A program made the translations under genes and the position numbers. 64,000 nt of DNA, from NCBI RefSeq assembly GCF_023091745.1, contig NW_026291780.1:124001-188000 (forward strand), read 5' to 3'. The notes beneath the pieces were generated by a model, which searched no databases, was not told the DNA's origin, and worked only from the letters and a program-made list of their open reading frames with translations. This document shows positions 36,401 to 48,142 of this stretch, piece by piece (the first letter of the stretch is position 1; every line of letters starts with the position of its first letter). The DNA comes from Budorcas taxicolor (Eukaryota > Chordata > Mammalia > Artiodactyla > Bovidae).

Positions 36401-39400
36401 AGTCAGGCCTCGTCTCGAGTGGGGGCATGCACGTGCGCTTTCCTCCCGAGCTGCAGCAGTAGTGTCACGCTTCCTGTCACGTGGATCAAGGGATCTGTGG
36501 CTTTCCCTCGAGGCTGTCCCTCGAGGCTTTCCCACGAGGCTTTCCCACAGGGCTGTGCCACGTGTCACCTTGGTGTGAGTCGATCCTCGGCGTGAAAGAC
36601 GAGCCGGTGAAGGGAAAAGAGGTTCCTCTGGAATGGACTGAGACATCTGGGGGACTCTTGGAATGGTGGCACGACCCTGGAGTTCCTCTCGCCGTTCCTG
36701 TTGAGAGGGCCTCCTCTTGAGATGCGACGGGAACGCCGGGAACTCTTTCCCGACGAAGCAGGGACAGGATCCCTCATCTCGAGCTACGAGGCGGAAACGG
36801 GGCTCCTCTGGATGTGGGCGGGACCCTCGTGATTCCTCTCGAGTGGAGACGGGTATGTCGGGGAACTTCTTGATTTGCACCAAGGGTGTGAAGGACCCTT
36901 TCGAAGTTCCAGAGGTGAGGTGTGATCAGCCTCGAGACGCCTCAGCGGAAATGGGCCTCATCTCGCCTGGAGGGGAGAACCTCCTGGATTTTCTCGAGTT
37001 GCGGCAGGTCTTCTCGAGTTTCGACGGGGACCTAAGGGACCCGCTCTGGTGGCCTCAGAAAAGGCCAGTCCCCATGCGAGTTGCTAGGGGACCACTCGGG
37101 ATTCCTCTCCCGTCCATGCCGGGGCCTCAGTCCTTGTGTGGAGTCGGGGCCGGAACCTGAGGATTCCTCTCCAGTGTTGCCATGGATCTTGGGGTGCTTC
37201 TGAGTCTCCCCAGGGGAGTCAGGCCTCGTCTCGAGTGGGGGCATGCACGTGCGCTTTCCTCCCGAGCTGCAGCAGTAGTGTCACTCTTCCTGTCACGTGG
37301 ATCAAGGGATCTGTGGCTTTCCCTCGAGGCTGTCCCTCGAGGCTTTCCCACGAGGCTTTCCCACAGGGCTGTGCCACGTGCCACCTTGGTGTGAGTCGAT
37401 CCTCGGCGTGAAAGACGAGCCGGTGAAGGGAAAAGAGGTTCCTCTGGAATGGACTGAGACATCTGGGGGACTCTTGGAATGGTGGCACGACCCTGGAGTT
37501 CCTCTCGCCGTTCCTGTTGAGAGGGCCTCCTCTTGAGATGCGACGGGAACGCCGGGAACTCTTTCCCGACGAAGCAGGGAAAGGATCCCTCATCTCGAGC
37601 TACGAGGCGGAAACGGGGCTCCTCTGGATGTGGGCGGGACCCTCGTGATTCCTCTCGAGTGGAGACGGGTATGTCGGGGAACTTCTTGATTTGCACCAAG
37701 GGTGTGAAGGACCCTTTCGAAGTTCCAGAGGGGAGGTGTGATCAGCCTCGAGACGCCTCAGCGGAAATGGGCCTCATCTCGCCTGGAGGGGAGAACCTCC
37801 TGGATTTTCTCGAGTTGCGGCAGGTCTTCTCGAGTTACGACGGGGACCTCAGGGACCCGCTCTGGTGGCCTCAGGAAAGGCCAGTCCCCATGCGAGTTGC
37901 TAGGGGACCTCTCGGGATTCCTCTCCCGTCCATGCCGGGGCCTCAGTCCTTGTGTGGAGTCGGGGCCGGAACCTGAGGATTCCTCTCCAGTGTTGCCATG
38001 GATCTTGGGGTGCTTCTGAGTCTCCCCAGGGGAGTCAGGCCTCGTCTCGAGTGGGGGCATGCACGTGCGCTTTCCTCCCGAGCTGCAGCAGTAGTGTCAC
38101 GCTTCCTGTCACGTGGATCAAGGGATCTGTGGCTTTCCCTCGAGGCTGTCCCTCGAGGCTTTCCCACGAGGCTTTCCCACAGGGCTGTGCCACGTGCCAC
38201 CTTGGTGTGAGTCGATCCTCGGCGTGAAAGACGAGCCGGTGAAGGAAAAAGAGGTTCCCCTGGAATGGACTGAGACATCTGGGGGACTCTTGGAATGGTG
38301 GCACGACCCTGGAGTTCCTCTCGCCGTTCCTGTTGAGAGGGCCTTCGCTTGAGATGCGACGGGAACGCCGGGAACTCTTTCACGACCAAGCAGGGAAAGG
38401 ATCCCTCATCTCGAGCTACGAGGCGGAAACGGGGCTCCTCTGGATGTGGGCGGGACCCTCGTGATTCCTCTCGAGTGGAGACGGGTATGTCGGGGAACTT
38501 CTTGATTTGCACCAAGGGTGTGAAGGACCCTTTCGAAGTTCCAGAGGTGAGGTGTGATCAGCCTCGAGACGCCTCAGCGGAAATGGGCATCATTTCGCCT
38601 GGAGGGGAGAACCTCCTGGATTTTCTCGAGTTGCGGCAGGTCTTCTCGAGTTACGACGGGGACCTCAGGGACCCGCTCTGGTGGCCTCAGGAAAGGCCAG
38701 TCCCCATGCGAGTTGCTAGGGGACCTCTCGGGATTCCTCTCCCGTCCATGCCGGGGCCTCAGTCCTTGTGTGGAGTCGGGGCCGGAACCTGAGGATTCCT
38801 CTCCAGTGTTGCCATGGATCTTGGGGTGCTTCTGAGTCTCCCCAGGGGAGTCAGGCCTCGTCTCGAGTGGGGGCATGCACGTGCGCTTTCCTCCCGAGCT
38901 GCAGCAGTAGTGTCACGCTTCCTGTCACGTGGATCAAGGGATCTGTGGCTTTCCCTCGAGGCTGTCCCTCGAGGCTTTCCCACGAGGCTTTCCCACAGGG
39001 CTGTGCCACGTGCCACCTTGGTGTGAGTCGATCCTCGGCGTGAAAGACGAGCCGGTGAAGGAAAAAGAGGTTCCCCTGGAATGGACTGAGACATCTGGGG
39101 GACTCTTGGAATGGTGGCACGACCCTGGAGTTCCTCTCGCCGTTCCTGTTGAGAGGGCCTTCGCTTGAGATGCGACGGGAACGCCGGGAACTCTTTCCCG
39201 ACCAAGCAGGGAAAGGATCCCTCATCTCGAGCTACGAGGCGGAAACGGGGCTCCTCTGGATGTGGGCGGGACCCTCGTGATTCCTCTCGAGTGGAGACGG
39301 GTATGTCGGGGAACTTCTTGATTTGCACCAAGGGTGTGAAGGACCCTTTCGAAGTTCCAGAGGTGAGGTGTGATCAGCCTCGAGACGCCTCAGCGGAAAT

Positions 39401-42400
39401 GGGCATCATTTCGCCTGGAGGGGAGAACCTCCTGGATTTTCTCGAGTTGCGGCAGGTCTTCTCGAGTTACGACGGGGACCTCAGGGACCCGCTCTGGTGG
39501 CCTCAGGAAAGGCCAGTCCCCATGCGAGTTGCTAGGGGACCTCTCGGGATTCCTCTCCCGTCCATGCCGGGGCCTCAGTCCTTGTGTGGAGTCGGGGCCG
39601 GAACCTGAGGATTCCTCTCCAGTGTTGCCATGGATCTTGGGGTGCTTCTGAGTCTCCCCAGGGGAGTCAGGCCTCGTCTCGAGTGGGGGCATGCACGTGC
39701 GCTTTCCTCCCGAGCTGCAGCAGTAGTGTCACGCTTCCTGTCACGTGGATCAAGGGATCTGTGGCTTTCCCTCGAGGCTGTCCCTCGAGGCTTTCCCACG
39801 AGGCTTTCCCACAGGGCTGTGCCACGTGCCACCTTGGTGTGAGTCGATCCTCGGCGTGAAAGACGAGCCGGTGAAGGGAAAAGAGGTTCCTCTGGAATGG
39901 ACTGAGACATCTGGGGGACTCTTGGAATGGTGGCACGACCCTGGAGTTCCTCTCGCCGTTCCTGTTGAGAGGGCCTCCTCTTGAGATGCGACGGGAACGC
40001 CGGGAACTCTTTCCCGACGAAGCAGGGAAAGGATCCCTGATCTCGAGCTACGAGGCGGAAACGGGGCTCCTCTGGATGTGGGCGGGACCCTCGTGATTCC
40101 TCTCGAGTGGAGACGGCTAGGTCGGGGAACTTCTTGATTTGCACCAAGGGTGTGAAGGACCCTTTCGAAGTTCCAGAGGTGAGGTGTGATCAGCCTCGAG
40201 ACGCCTCAGCGGAAATGGGCCTCATCTCGCCTGGAGGGGAGAACCTCCTGGATTTTCTCGAGTTGCGGCAGGTCTTCTCGAGTTACGACGGGGACCTCAG
40301 GGACCCGCTCTGGTGGCCTCAGGAAAGGCCAGTCCCCATGCGAGTTGCTAGGGGACCTCTCGGGATTCCTCTCCCGTCCATGCCGGGGCCTCAGTCCTTG
40401 TGTGGAGTCGGGGCCGGAACCTGAGGATTCCTCTCCAGTGTTGCCATGGATCTTGGGGTGCTTCTGAGTCTCCCCAGGGGAGTCAGGCCTCGTCTCGAGT
40501 GGGGGCATGCACGTGCGCTTTCCTCCCGAGCTGCAGCAGTAGTGTCACGCTTCCTGTCACGTGGATCAAGGGATCTGTGGCTTTCCCTCGAGGCTGTCCC
40601 TCGAGGCTTTCCCACGAGGCTTTCCCACAGGGCTGTGCCACGTGCCACCTTGGTGTGAGTCGATCCTCGGCGTGAAAGACGAGCCGGTGAAGGGAAAAGA
40701 GGTTCCTCTGGAATGGACTGAGACATCTGGTGGACTCTTGGAATGGTGGCACGACCCTGGAGTTCCTCTCGCCGTTCCTGTTGAGAGGGCCTCCTCTTGA
40801 GATGCGACGAGAACGCCGGGAACTCTTTCCCGACGAAGCAGGGACAGGATCCCTCATCTCGAGCTACGAGGCGGAAACGGGGCTCCTCTGGATGTGGGCG
40901 GGACCCTCGTGATTCCTGTCGAGTGGAGACGGGTATGTCGGGGAACTTCTTGATTTGCACCAAGGGTGTGAAGGACCCTTTCGAAGTTCCAGAGGTGAGG
41001 TGTGATCAGCCTCGAGACGCCTCAGCGGAAATGGGCCTCATCTCGCCTGGAGGGGAGAACCTCCTGGATTTTCTCGAGTTGCGGCAGGTCTTCTCGAGTT
41101 TCGACGGGGACCTAAGGGACCCGCTCTGGTGGCCTCAGAAAAGGCCAGTCCCCATGCGAGTTGCTAGGGGACCTCTCGGGATTCCTCTCCCGTCCATGCC
41201 GGGGCCTCAGTCCTTGTGTGGAGTCGGGGCCGGAACCTGAGGATTCCTCTCCAGTGTTGCCATGGATCTTGGGGTGCTTCTGAGTCTCCCCAGGGGAGTC
41301 AGGCCTCGTCTCGAGTGGGGGCATGCACGTGCGCTTTCCTCCCGAGCTGCAGCAGTAGTGTCACTCTTCCTGTCACGTGGATCAAGGGATCTGTGGCTTT
41401 CCCTCGAGGCTGTCCCTCGAGGCTTTCCCACGAGGCTTTCCCACAGGGCTGTGCCACGTGCCACCTTGGTGTGAGTCGATCCTCGGCGTGAAAGACGAGC
41501 CGGTGAAGGGAAAAGAGGTTCCTCTGGAATGGACTGAGACATCTGGGGGACTCTTGGAATGGTGGCACGACCCTGGAGTTCCTCTCGCCGTTCCTGTTGA
41601 GAGGGCCTCCTCTTGAGATGCGACGGGAACGCCGGGAACTCTTTCCCGACGAAGCAGGGAAAGGATCCCTCATCTCGAGCTACGAGGCGGAAACGGGGCT
41701 CCTCTGGATGTGGGCGGGACCCTCGTGATTCCTCTCGAGTGGAGACGGGTATGTCGGGGAACTTCTTGATTTGCACCAAGGGTGTGAAGGACCCTTTCGA
41801 AGTTCCAGAGGGGAGGTGTGATCAGCCTCGAGACGCCTCAGCGGAAATGGGCCTCATCTCGCCTGGAGGGGAGAACCTCCTGGATTTTCTCGAGTTGCGG
41901 CAGGTCTTCTCGAGTTACGACGGGGACCTCAGGGACCCGCTCTGGTGGCCTCAGGAAAGGCCAGTCCCCATGCGAGTTGCTAGGGGACCTCTCGGGATTC
42001 CTCTCCCGTCCATGCCGGGGCCTCAGTCCTTGTGTGGAGTCGGGGCCGGAACGTGAGGTTTCCTCTCCAGTGTTGCCATGGATCTTGGGGTGCTTCTGAG
42101 TCTCCCCAGGGGTGTCAGGCCTCGTCTCGAGTGGGGGCATGCACGTGCGCTTTCCTCCCGAGCTGCAGCAGTAGTGTCACGCTTCCTGTCACGTGGATCA
42201 AGGGATCTGTGGCTTTCCCTCGAGGCTGTCCCTCGAGGCTTTCCCACGAGGCTTTCCCACAGGGCTGTGCCACGTGCCACCTTGGTGGGAGTCGATCCTC
42301 GGCGTGAAAGACGAGCCGGTGAAGGGAAAAGAGGTTCCTCTGGAATGGACTGAGACATCTGGGGGACTCTTGGAATGGTGGCACGACCCTGGAGTTCCTC

Positions 42401-45400
42401 TCGCCGTTCCTGTTGAGAGGGCCTCCTCTTGAGATGCGACGGGAACGCCGGGAACTCTTTCCCGACGAAGCAGGGAAAGGATCCCTCATCTCGAGCTACG
42501 AGGCGGAAACGGGGCTCCTCTGGATGTGGGCGGGACCCTCGTGATTCCTCTCGAGTGGAGACGGGTATGTCGGGGAACTTCTTGATTTGCACCAAGGGTG
42601 TGAAGGACTCTTGCGAAGTTCCAGAGGGGAGGTGTGATCAGCCTCGAGTCGCCTCAGCGGAAATGGGCCTCATCTCGCCTGGAGGGGAGAACCTCCTGGA
42701 TTTTCTCGAGTTGCGGCAGGTCTTCTCGAGTTACGACGGGGACCTCAGGGACCCGCTCTGGTGGCCTCAGGAAAGGCCAGTCCCCATGCGAGTTGCTAGG
42801 GGACCTCTCGGGATTCCTCTCCCGTCCATGCCGGGGCCTCAGTCCTTGTGTGGAGTCGGGGCTGGAACCTGAGGATTCCTCTCCAGTGTTGCCATGGATC
42901 TTGGGGTGCTTCTGAGTCTCCCCAGGGGAGTCAGGCCTCGTCTCGAGTGGGGGCATGCACGTGCGCTTTCCTCCCGAGCTGCAGCAGTAGTGTCACGCTT
43001 CCTGTCACGTGGATCAAGGGATCTGTGGCTTTCCCTCGAGGCTGTCCCTCGAGGCTTTCCCACGAGGCTTTCCCACAGGGCTGTGCCACGTGCCACCTTG
43101 GTGGGAGTCGATCCTCGGCGTGAAAGACGAGCCGGTGAAGGGAAAAGAGGTTCCCCTGGAATGGACTGAGACATCTGGGGGACTCTTGGAATGGTGGCAC
43201 GACCCTGGAGTTCCTCTCGCCGTTCCTGTTGAGAGGGCCTTCGCTTGAGATGCGACGGGAACGCCGGGAACTCTTTCCCGACCAAGCAGGGAAAGGATCC
43301 CTCATCTCGAGCTACGAGGCGGAAACGGGGCTCCTCTGGATGTGGGCGGGACCCTCGTGATTCCTCTCGAGTGGAGACGGGTATGTCGGGGAACTTCTTG
43401 ATTTGCACCAAGGGTGTGAAGGACCCTTGCGAAGTTCCAGAGGTGAGGTGTGATCAGCCTCGAGACGCCTCAGCGGAAATGGGCATCATCTCGCCTGGAG
43501 GGGAGAACCTCCTGGATTTTCTCGAGTTGCGGCAGGTCTTCTCGAGTTACGACGGGGACCTCAGGGACCCGCTCTGGTGGCCTCAGGAAAGGCCAGTCCC
43601 CATGCGAGTTGCTAGGGGACCTCTCGGGATTCCTCTCCCGTCCATGCCGGGGCCTCAGTCCTTGTGTGGAGTCGGGGCCGGAACCTGAGGATTCCTCTCC
43701 AGTGTTGCCATGGATCTTGGGGTGCTTCTGAGTCTCCCCAGGGGAGTCAGGCCTCGTCTCGAGTGGGGGCATGCACGTGCGCTTTCCTCCCGAGCTGCAG
43801 CAGTAGTGTCACGCTTCCTGTCACGTGGATCAAGGGATCTGTGGCTTTCCCTCGAGGCTGTCCCTCGAGGCTTTCCCACGAGGCTTTCCCACAGGGCTGT
43901 GCCACGTGCCACCTTGGTGTGAGTCGATCCTCGGCGTGAAAGACGAGCCGGTGAAGGGAAAAGAGGTTCCTCTGGAATGGACTGAGACATCTGGGGGACT
44001 CTTGGAATGGTGGCACGACCCTGGAGTTCCTCTCGCCGTTCCTGTTGAGAGGGCCTTCGCTTGAGATGCGACGGGAACGCCGGGAACTCTTTCCCGACCA
44101 AGCAGGGAAAGGATCCCTCATCTCGAGCTACGAGGCGGAAACGGGGCTCCTCTGGATGTGGGCGGGACCCTCGTGATTCCTCTCGAGTGGAGACGGGTAT
44201 GTCGGGGAACTTCTTGATTTGCACCAAGGGTGTGAAGGACCCTTGCGAAGTTCCAGAGGTGAGGTGTGATCAGCCTCGAGACGCCTCAGCGGAAATGGGC
44301 ATCATCTCGCCTGGAGGGGAGAACCTCCTGGATTTTCTCGAGTTGCGGCAGGTCTTCTCGAGTTACGACGGGGACCTCAGGGACCCGCTCTGGTGGCCTC
44401 AGGAAAGGCCAGTCCCCATGCGAGTTGCTAGGGGACCTCTCGGGATTCCTCTCCCGTCCATGCCGGGGCCTCAGTCCTTGTGTGGAGTCGGGGCCGGAAC
44501 CTGAGGATTCCTCTCCAGTGTTGCCATGGATCTTGGGGTGCTTCTGAGTCTCCCCAGGGGAGTCAGGCCTCGTCTCGAGTGGGGGCATGCACGTGCGCTT
44601 TCCTCCCGAGCTGCAGCAGTAGTGTCACGCTTCCTGTCACGTGGATCAAGGGATCTGTGGCTTTCCCTCGAGGCTGTCCCTCGAGGCTTTCCCACGAGGC
44701 TTTCCCACAGGGCTGTGCCACGTGCCACCTTGGTGTGAGTCGATCCTCGGCGTGAAAGACGAGCCGGTGAAGGGAAAAGAGGTTCCTCTGGAATGGACTG
44801 AGACATCTGGGGGACTCTTGGAATGGTGGCACGACCCTGGAGTTCCTCTCGCCGTTCCTGTTGAGAGGGCCTTCGCTTGAGATGCGACGGGAACGCCGGG
44901 AACTCTTTCCCGACGAAGCAGGGAAAGGATCCCTCATCTCGAGCTACGAGGCGGAAACGGGGCTCCTCTGGATGTGGGCGGGACCCTCGTGATTCCTCTC
45001 GAGTGGAGACGGGTATGTCGGGGAACTTCTTGATTTGCACCAAGGGTGTGAAGGACTCTTGCGAAGTTCCAGAGGTGAGGTGTGATCAGCCTCGAGACGC
45101 CTCAGCGGAAATGGGCCTCATCACGCCTGGAGGGGAGAACCTCCTGGATTTTCTCGAGTTGCGGCAGGTCTTCTCGAGTTACGACGGGGACCTCAGGGAC
45201 CCGCTCTGGTGGCCTCAGGAAAGGCCAGTCCCCATGCGAGTTGCTAGGGGACCTCTCGGGATTCCTCTCCCGTCCATGCCGGGGCCTCAGTCCTTGTGTG
45301 GAGTCGGGGCCGGAACCTGAGGATTCCTCTCCAGTGTTGCCATGGATCTTGGGGTGCTTCTGAGTCTCCCCAGGGGAGTCAGGCCTCGTCTCGAGTGGGG

Positions 45401-45695
45401 GCATGCACGTGCGCTTCCCTCCCGAGCTGCAGCAGTAGTGTCACGCTTCCTGTCACGTGGATCAAGGGATCTGTTGCTTTCCCTCGAGGCTGTCCCTCGA
45501 GGCTTTCCCACGAGGCTTTCCCACAGGGCTGTGCCACGTGCCACCTTGGTGTGAGTCGATCCTCGGCGTGAAAGACGAGCCGGTGAAGGGAAAAGAGGTT
45601 CCTCTGGAATGGACTGACACATCTGGGGGACTCTTGGAATGGTGGCACGACCCTGGAGTTCCTCTCGCCGTTCCTGTTGAGAGGGCCTCCTCTTG
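33456..45695 (+). repeat. Array block F, units 42-56: nine-unit duplication and twin units
   Basis: Unit starts: 33456, 34272, 35088, 35904, 36720, 37536, 38352, 39168, 39984, 40800, 41616, 42432, 43248, 44064, 44880. Units 42-45 and 51-54 match in order, exactly 7,344 bp (nine units) apart: ATCTGGTGGAC, GACGAGAACG, GGGACAGG, GTTTCGACGG, CAGAAAAGG, TCACTCTTCC, GAACGTGAGGTTTCC, GGACTCTTGCGAAG, TTCCCCTGG, CCTTCGCTTGAG, CGACCAAGCAG, GGGCATCATC. Unit 46 carries a partial third copy of the unit 42 type. Units 48/49 and 54/55 are near-identical neighbours. Confidence 0.82.
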
Positions 45696-47327
45696 AGATG
45701 CGACAGGAACGCCGGGAACTCTTTCCCGACGAAGCAGGGAAAGGATCCCTCATCTCGAGCTACGAGGCGGAAACGGGGCTCCTCTGGATGTGGGCGGGAC
45801 CCTCGTGATTCCTCTCGAGTGGAGACGGGTATGCCGGGGAACTTCTTGATTTGCACCAAGGGTGTGAAGGACCCTTTCAAAGTTCGAGAGGTGAGGTGTG
45901 ATCAGCCTCAAGACGCCTCAGCGGAAATGGGCCTCATCTCGCCTGGAGGGGAGAACCTCCTGTATTTTCTCAAGTTGCGGCAGGTCTTCTCGAGTTACGA
46001 CAGGGACCACAGGGACCCGCTCTGGTGGCCTCAGGAAAGGCCAGTCCCCTTGCGATTTGCTAGGGGACCCCTCGGGATTCCTCTCCCGTCCATGCCGGGG
46101 CCTCAGTCCTTGTGTGGAGTCGGGGCCGGAACCTGAGGATTCCTCTCCAGTGTTGCCATGGATCTTGGGGTGCTTCTGAGTCTCCCCAGGGGAGTCAGGC
46201 CTCGTCTCGAGTGGGGGCATGCACGTGCGCTTCCCTCCCGAGATGCAGCAGTAGTGTCACGCTTCCTGTCACGTGGATCAAGGGATCTGTGGCTTTCCTT
46301 CGAGGCTGTCCCTCGAGGCTTTCCCACGAGGCTTTCCCACAGGGCTTTGCCACGTGCCACCTTGGTGTGAGTCGATCCTCGGCGTGAAAGACGAGCCGGT
46401 GAAGGGAAAAGAGGTTCCTCTGGAATGGACTGAGACATGTGGGGGACTCTTGGAATGGTGGCACGACCCTGGAGTTCCTCTCGCCGTTCCTGTTGAGAGG
46501 GCCTCCTCTTGAGATGCGACGGGAACGCCGGGAACTCTTTCCCGATGAAGCAGGGAAAGGATCCTTCATCTCGAGCTACGAGGCGGAAACGGGGCTCCTC
46601 TGGATGTGGGCGGGACCCTCGTGATTCCTCTCGAGTGGAGACGGCTAGGTCGGGGCACTTCTTGATTTGCACCAAGGGTGTGAAAGACCCTTTCGAAGTT
46701 CCAGAGGTGAGGTGTGATCAGCCTCGAGACGCCTCAGCGGAAATGGGCCTCATCTCGCCTGGAGGGGAGAACCTCCTGGATTTTCTCGAGTTGCGGCAGG
46801 TCTTCTCGAGTTACGACGGGGACCACAGGGACCAGCTCTGGTGGCCTCAGGAAAGGCCAGTCCCCATGCGAGTTGCTAGGGGACCTCTCGGGATTCCTCT
46901 CCCGTCCATGCCGGGGCCTCAGTCCTTGTGTGGAGTCGGGGCCGGAACCTGAGGATTCCTCTCCAGTGTTGCCATGGATCTTGGGGTGCTTCTGAGTCTC
47001 CCCAGGGGAGTCAGGCCTCGTCTCGAGTGGGGGCATGCACGTGCGCTTCCCTCCCGAGCTGCTGCAGTAGTGTCACGCTTCCTGTCTCGCGGATCAAGGG
47101 ATCTGTGGCTTTCCCTCGAGGCTGTCCCTCGAGGCTTTCCCACGAGGCTTTCCCACAGGGCTGTGCCACGTGCCACCTTGGTGTGAGTCGATCCTCGGCG
47201 TGAAAGACGAGCCGGTGAAGGGAAAAGAGGTTCCTCTGGAATGGACTGAGACATCTGGGGGACTCTTGGAATGGTGGCACGACCCTGGAGTTCCTCTCGC
47301 CGTTCCTGTTGAGAGGGCCTCCTCTTG

Positions 47328-48142
47328 AGATGCGACAGGAACGCCGGGAACTCTTTCCCGACGAAGCAGGGAAAGGATCCCTCATCTCGAGCTACGAGGC
47401 GGAAACGGGGCTCCTCTGGATGTGGGCGGGACCCTCGTGATTCCTCTCGAGTGGAGACGGCTAGGTCGGGGAACTTCTTGATTTGCACCAAGGGTGTGAA
47501 GGACCCTTTCGAAGTTCCAGAGGTGAGGTGTGATCAGCATCGAGACGCCTCAGCGGAAATGGGCCTCATCTCGGCTGGAGGGGAGAACTCCTGGATTTTC
47601 TCGAGTTGCGGCAGGTCTTCTCGAGTTACGCCGGGGACCACAGGGACCCGCTCTGGTGGCCTCAGGAAAGGCCAGTCCCCATGCGAGTTGCTAGGGGACC
47701 TCTCGGGATTCCTCTCCCGTCCATGCCGGGGCCTCAGTCCTTGTGTGGAGTCGGGGCCGGTACCTGAGGATTCCTCTCCAGTGTTGCCATGGATCTTGGG
47801 GTGCTTCTGAGTCTCCCCAGGGGAGTCAGGCCTCGTCTCGAGTGGGGGCATGCACGTGCGCTTCCCTCCCGAGCTGCAGCAGTAGTGTCACGCTTCCTGT
47901 CACGTGGATCAAGGGATCTGTGGCTTTCCCTCGAGGCTGTCCCTCGAGGCTTTCCCACGAGGCTTTCCCACAGGGCTGTGCCACGTGCCACCTTGGTGTG
48001 AGTCGATCCTCGGCGTGAAAGACGAGCCGGTGAAGGGAAAAGAGGTTCCTCTGGAATGGACTGACACATCTGGGGGACTCTTGGAATGGTGGCACGACCC
48101 TGGAGTTCCTCTCGCCGTTCCTGTTGAGAGGGCCTCCTCTTG
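47328..48142 (+). repeat. Unit 59, 815 bp (one-base deletion)
   Basis: Near 47,588 the usual GAGAACCTCCTGG reads GAGAACTCCTGG, one C lost. Unit 63 shares other variants of this unit but not the deletion, so the deletion is younger than their common ancestor. Confidence 0.88.
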
